This document shows positions 53,217 through 59,931 of a stretch of DNA of 64,000 nt, one piece after another; the first letter of the stretch is position 1, and each line of letters opens with the position of its first letter. A program made the position numbers and the translations under genes. The DNA is from Gemmatimonadota bacterium (GTDB lineage Bacteria > Gemmatimonadota > Gemmatimonadetes > Gemmatimonadales > Gemmatimonadaceae). The notes beneath the pieces were generated by a model, which did no database searches, was not told the origin of the DNA, and saw only the letters and a program-made list of their open reading frames with translations. The DNA is taken from assembly GCA_021299375.1 (NCBI GenBank), contig JAJTGR010000052.1:1-64000 (forward strand), read 5' to 3'.

Positions 53217-54002
53217 TCAGCGGGCCTTGAAGGCCCCGATCGCCTGTCGGGTGAAGTCGGAGAGCACCAAGGTGCCGCTCATGGCGGCCCGCTCAGCGAG
53301 GAGCGCGTCCCACTGTTCGGTACCGGCCCAGAAGACGCGCTTGAGCTGGGCCATGGCATCGGGGTTCGACGCCGCGAGGGTCGCCGCCAGGGCGTCAACG
53401 CCGCCATCGAGCGCCGCGACGTCAGGATAGACGCGCGCGTACAACCCATGCCGCTCGCACCACGCGGCGTCGCGCCAATCGGCGTCCACGGCCATCTGGC
53501 TGAAGCCGGCCAGGCCGATCTTTTTCTCGATCACCGGGCCGACCACGAACGGCCCGATGCCCACGGCCAGCTCGCTGAGCTTGGCCGAGGCCTTGTCCAC
53601 GGCCATGCTGAAATCGGATGCCGCAATGAGACCGACCGCGCCGCCGGCGGCCTTGCCGTGCACGCGGCTGATGACGAACTGCGGCGCGCGGATCATGGCC
53701 AGGATCACGCCGGCGAAGCCGCTGAAGAACTGCTGCCCCTGCGCGGTGTCGCTGATGGCGGTCAGTTCGTCGAAGGAGGCACCGGCGCAGAAGGGGCCGC
53801 TGCCGCCGCTCTGCAGCACGAGCACACGCACACCGGGCGTCTCGCTCACCGCCGTCACCGTGGCGGCCAGCTCCCGCAACAGGTGGCCGGGCAGGGAATT
53901 GCTCTTGGGGTGATGGAACTCGATGCGGCCGATGCCGTCGGCCACATGAGTCCGGACGTAGCCATCCGGACCCGATTCGGGAGTGGAAGCCGGGGAATTC
54001 AT
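53217..54002 (-). CDS. Enoyl-CoA hydratase/isomerase family protein
   Basis: A 261-residue crotonase-fold enzyme. The CoA-binding oxyanion residues are in GPFCAGASFDEL (~residues 72-83) and VHGKAAGGAVGLIAASDF (~108-125). Acidic catalytic residues usual for hydratases (two Glu) are not obvious; the second helix has FSMAVDKASAKLSELAVGIGPF. Divergent from paaA across only 61 bp, it is probably a phenylacetate-pathway or related acyl-CoA step (for example an isomerase or methylglutaconyl-type hydratase), but it is not the typical PaaG, which is encoded at 62500-63297. ATG 54002 follows TATCAT by six bases. Confidence 0.78.
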   Translation of the reverse strand: MNSPASTPESGPDGYVRTHVADGIGRIEFHHPKSNSLPGHLLRELAATVTAVSETPGVRVLVLQSGGSGPFCAGASFDELTAISDTAQGQQFFSGFAGVILAMIRAPQFVISRVHGKAAGGAVGLIAASDFSMAVDKASAKLSELAVGIGPFVVGPVIEKKIGLAGFSQMAVDADWRDAAWCERHGLYARVYPDVAALDGGVDALAATLAASNPDAMAQLKRVFWAGTEQWDALLAERAAMSGTLVLSDFTRQAIGAFKAR

Positions 54003-54014
54003 GGGGGAATGATA
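54003..54014 (-). promoter_or_regulatory. Likely leaderless promoter of the enoyl-CoA hydratase gene
   Basis: Minus-strand TATCAT (54014-54009), six bases, then ATG 54002. A TTCGAC sixteen bases upstream on the same strand could be the -35. It lies back-to-back with the paaA promoter. Confidence 0.5.
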
Positions 54015-54028
54015 GCGCCCGGTTCCGA

Positions 54029-54063
54029 TTGTCGAATCCGGCGGGTGCCTCCTACATTTCGGC
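54029..54063 (+). promoter_or_regulatory. Likely leaderless promoter of paaABCD
   Basis: TTGTCG (54029-54034), an 18-bp spacer, TACATT (54053-54058), five bases, then ATG 54064. Both paa-side promoters fit into the 61 bp between the two divergent genes, so one bound regulator could act on both. Confidence 0.55.
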
Positions 54064-55035
54064 ATGGAACCGACCACGCCCGTCCCCACCGACGATCCGG
54101 CGCTCCTCGCCGCCTTCGAAGCCCGCATCGCCGCCGGCGAGAGCATCGAGCCCAAGGACTGGATGCCCGAGCGCTATCGCAAGCAGCTCACGCGGATGAT
54201 GTCGCAGCACGCGCACTCCGAGATCGTGGGCATGCTCCCCGAAGGCAACTGGATCACGCGGGCCCCGAGTCTGCGCCGCAAGCTGTCGCTGATCGCCAAG
54301 GTGCAGGATGAGGCGGGCCACGGCCTGTACATCTACTGCGGCACGGAGACGCTTGGCGTCGATCGCCACGAGCTTGTCGAGCAGCTGCTCGACGGCCGCG
54401 CGAAGTACTCCAGCATCTTCAACTACCCGACGCTGTCGTGGGCCGACATGGGCGTGATCGGGTGGCTGGTGGACGGCGCGGCGATCGTGAACCAGACGGT
54501 GCTCGCCAAGGCCAGCTACGGTCCGTATGCGCGCGCCATGGTGCGCATCTGCAAGGAAGAGAACTTCCACAAGCGGCAGGGCTACGAGATCTGCACGGTG
54601 CTCGCCAACGGCACGCCGGCGCAGAAGGCCATGCTGCAGGAGTCGGTGAACCGCTTCTGGTGGCCGGCGCTCATGATGTTCGGCCCCAGCGACACCAACT
54701 CGCCCAACAGCGCCGAACTGCTCAAGTGGCGCGTGAAGCGCAAGACCAACGACGAGCTGCGTCAGCGCTTCGTGAATCTCACGGTGCCGCAGGCCATCGC
54801 GCTCGGCATCACGCTCCCCGATCCGGACCTTCGCCTGAACGAAGCCAGCGGCGACTGGGAATTCGGCGAGATCGACTGGAGCGAGTTCCACGAGGTGCTG
54901 AAGGGCAATGGCCCGTGCAACGAAGAGCGCATGGCGGCCCGCCGGGCGGCGCACGAGAACGGCGCGTGGGTGCGGGCGGCGGCGACGGCCCATGCCGAAA
55001 AGCAGAAGGCGCGGCAGTCCACGGCGGCGGCCTGA
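54064..55035 (+). CDS. paaA: Phenylacetyl-CoA 1,2-epoxidase subunit A
   Basis: A 323-residue catalytic subunit of the bacterial multicomponent monooxygenase that epoxidises phenylacetyl-CoA. The di-iron ferritin-like four-helix bundle carries the paired ExxH-type ligands: [13 protein letters not shown] and [12 protein letters not shown] in the first half, and [13 protein letters not shown] in the second. Length is standard for PaaA. Its TGA shares the base A with the ATG of paaB (TGATG), so A and B are translationally coupled. First gene of paaABCD; expression probably from the promoter at 54029-54063. Confidence 0.94.
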   Translation: MEPTTPVPTDDPALLAAFEARIAAGESIEPKDWMPERYRKQLTRMMSQHAHSEIVGMLPEGNWITRAPSLRRKLSLIAKVQDEAGHGLYIYCGTETLGVDRHELVEQLLDGRAKYSSIFNYPTLSWADMGVIGWLVDGAAIVNQTVLAKASYGPYARAMVRICKEENFHKRQGYEICTVLANGTPAQKAMLQESVNRFWWPALMMFGPSDTNSPNSAELLKWRVKRKTNDELRQRFVNLTVPQAIALGITLPDPDLRLNEASGDWEFGEIDWSEFHEVLKGNGPCNEERMAARRAAHENGAWVRAAATAHAEKQKARQSTAAA

Positions 55036-55334
55036 TGGGCACCACGATCACGGACAGCCAATGGCCGCTCTGGGAGGTGTTCACGCAGGGCGCCCGCGGT
55101 GAGCCGTTCGAGCATGCGGGGAGCATTCACGCCGCCGACGCCGAGCAGGCGCTGCAGAACGCGCGCGACGTGTACACGCGGCGCGGTGAAGCCATGAATC
55201 TCTGGGTGGTGCCGAGCGGCGCCATCGTGGCCTCGGCGCCGTCGGACAGTGGCCCGTTCTTCGATCCCGGCAACGACAAGCCGTACCGGCATCCGCAGTT
55301 CTACGTCGCGCCGCGCGGCGTGCGCATCTTCTGA
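55035..55334 (+). CDS. paaB: Phenylacetyl-CoA 1,2-epoxidase subunit B
   Basis: A 99-residue small structural subunit of the PaaABCE complex, linking the AC catalytic heterodimers. Typical features: WPLWEVFTQGARGEPFEHAGSIHA (core WEVFTQ, EPFEHAGS), ALQNARDVYTRRGEAMNLWVVPS and the C-terminal DKPYRHPQFYVAP. ATG 55035 overlaps paaA by one base. Its stop is followed by paaC after 7 bp, with a GAGG sequence over the stop codon serving as RBS for paaC. Confidence 0.93.
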   Translation: MGTTITDSQWPLWEVFTQGARGEPFEHAGSIHAADAEQALQNARDVYTRRGEAMNLWVVPSGAIVASAPSDSGPFFDPGNDKPYRHPQFYVAPRGVRIF

Positions 55335-55341
55335 GGTCCGC

Positions 55342-56187
55342 GTGAGCCACGAGGAGCAGGGCCCCGTTGGTGGACGCTCGGGTGTCGTGAACAAGGCGCC
55401 CGACTACCCGATCGCCGCCCCGCGCACAGCGCCTATCGCCAATCCGCTGGCCGAGTATCTCCTGCGCCTCGGCGATGACCGGCTGGTGCTGGGGCACCGC
55501 GTCTCGGAGTGGTGCGGGCACGGCCCCATCCTCGAAGAGGACATCGCGATGTCGAACATCGCGCTCGACCTCATCGGGCATGCACAGTCGCTGCTGGCGC
55601 TCGCCGGCGAGGTGGAGGGGCAGGGGCGCACCGAGGATGCGCTGGCGTACTTCCGCGACGGCACGGCCTACCGCAACGCGTTGCTGGTGGAGCAGCCCAA
55701 CGGCGACTTCGCGATGACGATGGTGCGCCAGTTCCTGTTCGACGCCTACAGCGTGCTGCTGTGGGACCAGCTGGCCAAGTGCGGGCACGAACAGCTCGCC
55801 GCCATCGCCGCCAAGTCGCTCAAGGAAGACACGTACCATCTGCGCCACAGCAGCGAATGGGTGGTGCGACTGGGTGACGGCACGGAAGAGAGCCACGCAC
55901 GGACGCAGGCGGCCCTCGACGTCCTCTGGCGCTTCACCGACGAGCTGTTCGTGCCCGATGCCGTGGACGAGGCGGTCGCCTCGCTCGGCATCGTGGTGGA
56001 CCACGGCGCCCTCCGCGCACTCTGGGACACGATGGTCGACGACGTGCTGCAGCGGGCCACGCTGGCGCGCCCCACGTCCGCAGCCATGCGGCGCGGCGGG
56101 CGTCGGGGGCTGCACTCGGAGCACCTGGGGCACCTGCTGGCCACCATGCAGAGCGTCGCCCGCGCGCACCCCGGCGCCACGTGGTGA
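55342..56187 (+). CDS. paaC: Phenylacetyl-CoA 1,2-epoxidase subunit C
   Basis: A 281-residue non-catalytic ferritin-like partner of PaaA. Landmarks are LGDDRLVLGHRVSEWCGHGPILEEDIAMSNIALD (core LGHRVSEWCGHGP and EEDIAMSNIALD), LLWDQLAKCGHEQLAAIAAKSLKED, HLRHSSEWVVRLGDGTEESH and a C-terminal HSEHLGHLLATMQ. It is slightly longer at the N-terminus than usual because the frame starts at GTG 55342, chosen for the GAGG RBS six bases upstream; about 20 N-terminal residues are not conserved, and a later start is possible. The last four bases overlap paaD. Confidence 0.92.
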   Translation: MSHEEQGPVGGRSGVVNKAPDYPIAAPRTAPIANPLAEYLLRLGDDRLVLGHRVSEWCGHGPILEEDIAMSNIALDLIGHAQSLLALAGEVEGQGRTEDALAYFRDGTAYRNALLVEQPNGDFAMTMVRQFLFDAYSVLLWDQLAKCGHEQLAAIAAKSLKEDTYHLRHSSEWVVRLGDGTEESHARTQAALDVLWRFTDELFVPDAVDEAVASLGIVVDHGALRALWDTMVDDVLQRATLARPTSAAMRRGGRRGLHSEHLGHLLATMQSVARAHPGATW

Positions 56188-56687
56188 CCCCCGCGACGAT
56201 GCTGTCGCGCGACGAGGTGTACGCCATCCTGCAGACGGTGCCCGACCCCGAGGTGCCGGTCATCAGTGTGGTGGAGCTGGGGGTGGTGCGCGATGTGGAG
56301 ATCACCCCCGAGCGCATCACGGTGACGATGACGCCCACGTACTCCGGGTGCCCCGCGATGCGCGAAATGGAGGCCGACGTGAAGGCGGCGCTTCTCGCGC
56401 GCGGCGTGCCCGACGTGGACGTGCGCATGGTGCTGTCGCCGGCCTGGACCACGGAGTGGATTGGCCCCGAGGCGCGGGAGAAGCTGCGCAAGTACGGCAT
56501 CGCGCCGCCAGGCCGGGTGGACACGAGCGGATTCGTGACGCTGACCCGTGCGCGGCCGGCGGTGCCGTGTCCCTTCTGCGGCTCCACCGACACGCGGCTG
56601 CAGAGCGAGTTCGGCTCGACGGCGTGCAAGGCGATTCACAGCTGCAACGCGTGCAAGCAGCCGTTTGATGAGTTCAAGGCGCTCTGA
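56184..56687 (+). CDS. paaD: Phenylacetate degradation protein PaaD (Fe-S maturation type)
   Basis: A 167-residue MIP18/SufT-family (DUF59) protein. PaaD helps assemble the iron-sulfur centre of the epoxidase reductase PaaE. N-terminal DUF59 domain: VPDPEVPVISVVELGVVRDVEI, TPTYSGCPAMREMEADV. C-terminal zinc-like cysteine set: VPCPFCGS and HSCNACKQPFDEFKAL. GTG 56184 overlaps the paaC stop by four bases; ATG 56199 is possible. In many bacteria paaE follows directly, but here a repeat array starts ten bases after the stop. Confidence 0.9.
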   Translation: MTPATMLSRDEVYAILQTVPDPEVPVISVVELGVVRDVEITPERITVTMTPTYSGCPAMREMEADVKAALLARGVPDVDVRMVLSPAWTTEWIGPEAREKLRKYGIAPPGRVDTSGFVTLTRARPAVPCPFCGSTDTRLQSEFGSTACKAIHSCNACKQPFDEFKAL

Positions 56688-56696
56688 GAGGGGAAC

Positions 56697-57004
56697 GGCT
56701 CACACGGAGGGCACCGAGGACGGTGAGGGCATGGAGGAACTGCTCTCACGGAGGGCACCGAGGACGGTGAGGGCGCGGAGAAACGGCTCACACGGAGGGC
56801 GCCGAGGACGGTGAGGGCATGGAGGAACTGCTCTCACGGAGGGCGCCGAGGACCGTGAGGGCATGGAGGAACGGCTCACACGGAGGGCGCCGAGGACGGT
56901 GAGGGCGCGGAGAAACGGCTCACACGGAGGGCGCCGAGGACGGTGAGGGCGCGGAGAAACGGCTCACACGGAGGGCGCCGAGGACGGTGAGGGCATGGAG
57001 GGAA
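56697..57004 (+). repeat. Left array: seven 44-bp repeats
   Basis: Seven head-to-tail units of about 44 bp begin with GGCTCACACGGAGGGC and end with the variants GGAGAAAC or GGAGGAAC(T). Units differ at a few positions (GCACC/GCGCC, GGACGG/GGACCG, GCATGG/GCGCGG). There are no spacers, so it is not a CRISPR. 44 is not a multiple of three, so frames rotate and no repeat protein is encoded. The array starts 10 bp after paaD and ends at the stop of the nuclease gene. It is the reverse complement of the array at 57434-58069. Confidence 0.92.
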
Positions 57005-57009
57005 CTGCT

Positions 57010-57393
57010 TCAGCCCCAACCGTTTACGACGCGTTGAATGCCGTCCTTGAGGCGATCGAAGCCGAAGTTGATGAGCAGGCCGGTACGCTTCTCGGACAGG
57101 CGCAGGTAGGTCAACAGCTGCCTGAGGTAGACCGGATTGGGATTGGTGGTGCTTTTCAGCTCGACAATGACGCGGTCCTCGACCATGAGGTCGACGCGGT
57201 AGCCAAGCGGGATGGTCATGCCGTCGTACGTGACCGGTAGGGCCAGCTGCTGCTCGACCGTCAAGCCGCGATTGCGCAGACCGTGCGCGAGGAACGCCTC
57301 ATAGGGCCCCTCGAAGACCCCGGGGCCCAGCCTGCGGTGGATCTTGATCGCCTCGCCGATGATGATCTCAGTGATGTCGTCGTCAGTACGCAT
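57010..57393 (-). CDS. GxxExxY-family protein (PD-(D/E)XK nuclease fold)
   Basis: A 127-residue soluble protein of the GxxExxY (PDDEXK_3) family. The name-giving motif is at 25-31 (GVFEGPY, in LGPGVFEGPYEAFL). The putative nuclease core is Asp68 in YRVDLMVED followed ten residues later by Glu78-Leu-Lys80 in VIVELKS, and a final helix QLLTYLRLSEKRTGLLINFG. The family is predicted to be nucleic-acid cleaving, but no activity or role is established. The gene lies exactly between two inverted arrays of the same 44-bp repeat: the left array touches its 3' end, the right array starts 40 bp from its 5' end. No promoter is visible in those 40 bp. GTG 57399 is an alternative start. Confidence 0.88.
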   Translation of the reverse strand: MRTDDDITEIIIGEAIKIHRRLGPGVFEGPYEAFLAHGLRNRGLTVEQQLALPVTYDGMTIPLGYRVDLMVEDRVIVELKSTTNPNPVYLRQLLTYLRLSEKRTGLLINFGFDRLKDGIQRVVNGWG

Positions 57394-57433
57394 ACCCACA
57401 CGATGCCGCCCGACGTCATCTCCCTGTCATCGC

Positions 57434-58069
57434 GCCGTTTCTCCATCCCCTTACGGTACTCCGTACCCCCCGTGTGCGCCGGTCACCTCCGCGCCCTCAC
57501 GGTCCTCCGTGCCCTCCGTGTGGGCAGTTCCTCCGTGCCCTCACCATCCTCGGCGCCCTCCGTGTGAGCCGTTCCTCCATGCCCTCATCGTCCTCGGCGC
57601 CCCCCGTGTGAGCCGTTCCTCCGTGCCCTCACCGTCCTCGGCGCCCTCCGTGTGGGCAGTTCCTCCGCGCCCTCACCGTCCTCCGTGCCCTCTGTGTGAG
57701 CCGTTCCTCCGCGCCCTCACGGTCCTCGGTGCCCTCCGTGTGGGCCGTTCCTCCGTGCCCTCACCGTCCTCGGTGCCCCCCGTGTGAGCCGTTCCTCCAT
57801 GCCCTCACCGTCCTCGGCGCCCTCCGTGTGAGCCGGTCACCTCCGTGCCCTCACCGTCCTCCGCGCCCTCCGTGTGGGCCGGTCACCTCCGTGCCCTCAC
57901 CGTCCTCCGCGCCCTCCGTGTGAGCCGGTCACCTCCGTGCCCTCACCGTCCTCCGCGCCCTCCGTGTGAGCCGGTCACCTCCGCGCCCTCACCGTCCTCC
58001 GCGCCCACTGTGTGAGCCGGTCACCTCCGTGCCCTCACGGTCCTCGGTGCCCCCCGTGTGAGCCGTTCA
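57434..58069 (-). repeat. Right array: about fourteen 44-bp repeats, inverted
   Basis: About 14 full units plus a fragment, in opposite orientation to the left array; read on the minus strand they match the left array's units. Two sub-types occur: one with GCCGTTCCTCC and one with GCCGGTCACCTCC (plus-strand reading); the second type is clustered at the right end. The first unit (57434-57477), nearest the gene, is the most degenerate. The array ends 16 bp before the ompA terminator's A-tract. Open frames through it are artefacts of the repeat. Confidence 0.92.
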
Positions 58070-58085
58070 CCCAAACCCGTCTCGC

Positions 58086-58127
58086 AAAAAAAAACCGGCC
58101 CCGGAGCATGAAGCCCCGGGACCGGTT
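58086..58127 (-). terminator. Rho-independent terminator of the OmpA-family gene
   Basis: On the minus strand a 12-bp stem (58127-58116 with 58104-58093, one G-U pair) with an 11-nt loop is followed by nine U residues (58094-58086). It lies 22 bp past the stop. It is the strongest intrinsic terminator in the window and shields the nuclease module downstream from ompA read-through. Confidence 0.92.
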
Positions 58128-58149
58128 CACTACCGCACTGCCGCGCGGC

Positions 58150-59736
58150 TTACTGCAACGCGCCGAAGCTCATGCGGCCGTTGCGCTCGGCCGCCGACCG
58201 GCAGGCCGTGGGCGCACCGGCGCCGTTGAGCTGCCAGATCTCCACGCGACGGTTGGGCGACTGGGCCGTACGGTCCGGTGCCGGCACTCGGGGGCGCGGC
58301 GACGGCGGCGGCTCCTGCTCGTTCTGCCCGTCGCGCACCAGGATGCACTGCTCGCCGAAGCTCGACGTCATGATGCGGTCCTTGATGGACGCGGCGTCCT
58401 TGCCCGCCAGCCGGAGCAGCTGCTTGGTCACGGCCTCGGCGCGGCTCTTGGCGAGCTTGTTGTTGTACGCTTCCGAGCCGTACCAATCGGTGTGCCCCTC
58501 GATCGAGATGCGCAGCGACGGGATGCGGCGCAACGCGGCGAGCACAACCTGCAGCGAGTCGTTGCCGGCCTTCTTGATGATGGCACGGTCGAAGTCGAAC
58601 AGCGTCTGGTCGAGCGCCAGGCGCGCGACCGGCTTGACCGTGCACTCCACGCTCGCCTGCTCGCTCTTGGTGCTGCCGTAGGCCGTCTTCGACGCCGTGA
58701 TCGACGTGGTGCCGGCCGCGTTGCAGGTGACCGTGCCATTGCTGACCGACGCGATCGACGCGTTGGCCGAGCCCCAGGTGATCGCGCCGAGGTCGACGTT
58801 GTTCGCGTCGACCGCCTTGGCGGTGAAGCTGATCGTCTGGCCGACTTCGGCCGAGCCGCTGCGTGGGCTCAGCGTCAGCGTCCACGCCGGCGGCGGCACG
58901 GTGACCGTCGACGACGCCGTGCGCTCCAGCTTCTTGACCGTGCCGCGGCAGGTGATGGTGGCCGTGCCGTACTTGACAGCCCGCACCTTGCCCGCGTTGT
59001 CAACGGTGGCCACCGACGGATCACTCGACGAGCAGGTCAGGTTCTGCACCTTGCGCAGCTCGATCGGCCGGGCCTTCATGTCGACCGCGCTGAGCGCGAA
59101 CTGGCGATCGCTGCCCGCATTCACCGTGGCGCTGGCCGGGTCCATCTTGAGCGACCAGTCGAACGGCACGGTGGTGGCACAGGCGCCGCGCAGCGCGTAG
59201 CTCACGCCGGCCCGCAGGCCCAGCTGGCGCGACGTGCCGTCGATCTGCTGCTCCTGCGGCGACGGGTCGTAGTCCATCAGGCCGTCGAGGCGCGCCCCCC
59301 ACTTGCCGCTGCCGCAGATCTTGAGCCCGACCAGGCCCGTGAACGCGTCCTCGTACTCATTGGCCGTGGTGCGGCCGGCAAACACCTGATTGGTGTAGCC
59401 GGCGCCGAGGACGAGCGCGGCCTTCTTCGACTCGGTCACCGGGATCGTGAGCGTGCCGAGACCGCGGAACGGCCGGTACGTGATGGTTTCGAACGGGTTG
59501 CGGCTGGCCTTGGTGGACGCGACTTGGATGTCGCCCTCGACACCGAGCCACTTGTAGACCGACATGCCGAGGCGGCCACCGACGCCGAACGCGTCGTCGA
59601 TGCGGATCGCCTTGTCCATCCTCGTAAACTGGCCAAAGGCGCCGATTTCGATCCGTTCACCCAGTGACTGCGCCTGAGCCGCTGGCGCCAGCACGGCGGC
59701 GGCAAGCATCGTCATTCCGACGACGGTTTTCTTCAT
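58150..59736 (-). CDS. OmpA-family protein with beta-barrel and two Big2 domains
   Basis: A 528-residue outer-membrane protein. Signal peptide ends ...APAAQAQ. Residues ~25-190 are an OmpA/OprF-like eight-strand barrel (IEIGAFGQFTRMD, AALVLGAGYTNQVF, LGLRAGVSYALRG). Two bacterial Ig-like (Big2) domains follow at ~195-290 (SSSDPSVATVDNAGKVRAVKYGTATITC, core PSVATVDNAGKVRA) and ~293-380. The C-terminal OmpA peptidoglycan-binding domain (~385-528) has LFDFDRAIIKKAGNDSL, ISIEGHTDWYGSEAYNNKLAKSRAEAV (core EGHTDWYGS, LAKSRAEAV) and PNRRVEIW. It tethers outer membrane to cell wall. GGAGG lies five bases before ATG 59736, and a possible TACATT -10 is at 59775-59770. Confidence 0.9.
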   Translation of the reverse strand: MKKTVVGMTMLAAAVLAPAAQAQSLGERIEIGAFGQFTRMDKAIRIDDAFGVGGRLGMSVYKWLGVEGDIQVASTKASRNPFETITYRPFRGLGTLTIPVTESKKAALVLGAGYTNQVFAGRTTANEYEDAFTGLVGLKICGSGKWGARLDGLMDYDPSPQEQQIDGTSRQLGLRAGVSYALRGACATTVPFDWSLKMDPASATVNAGSDRQFALSAVDMKARPIELRKVQNLTCSSSDPSVATVDNAGKVRAVKYGTATITCRGTVKKLERTASSTVTVPPPAWTLTLSPRSGSAEVGQTISFTAKAVDANNVDLGAITWGSANASIASVSNGTVTCNAAGTTSITASKTAYGSTKSEQASVECTVKPVARLALDQTLFDFDRAIIKKAGNDSLQVVLAALRRIPSLRISIEGHTDWYGSEAYNNKLAKSRAEAVTKQLLRLAGKDAASIKDRIMTSSFGEQCILVRDGQNEQEPPPSPRPRVPAPDRTAQSPNRRVEIWQLNGAGAPTACRSAAERNGRMSFGALQ

Positions 59737-59775
59737 GAGACCCTCCGGGAGGAAGCAGGAAAGGCGGGCAATGTA
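59737..59775 (-). promoter_or_regulatory. RBS and possible -10 of the OmpA-family gene
   Basis: GGAGG (59746-59742, minus strand) five bases before the ATG, and TACATT (59775-59770) about 33 bases upstream. It is one of the few strong Shine-Dalgarno sequences here, as expected for an abundant outer-membrane protein. Confidence 0.5.
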
Positions 59776-59931
59776 TCGCCCGCGTCTTCCCCGGACCCAG
59801 TCCAGGGAAGGCTCGGATTAAGGTAAATCAGGACCACGCCGTACGATACATCACGCGCGCCTTTGCAGACGATTGGACCGGCCCTTTGGTTCACACCAGC
59901 GGGAGCCGCTGACAGATCGGCGGGGATACCC

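Noticed and set aside
57344..57923. Proteins encoded by the right-hand repeat array
   Set aside because: The 44-bp unit is not a multiple of three; frames cycle through unrelated Ser/Pro/Arg peptides, so the openness is only due to lack of stops in the repeat.
56697..58069. CRISPR array
   Set aside because: Units follow each other without spacers, differ in sequence, and no cas gene is near.
58012..59667. 551-codon plus-strand frame over the OmpA-family gene
   Set aside because: Starts inside the 44-bp array and is Arg-rich throughout; the minus strand has a signal peptide, RBS, domains and terminator.
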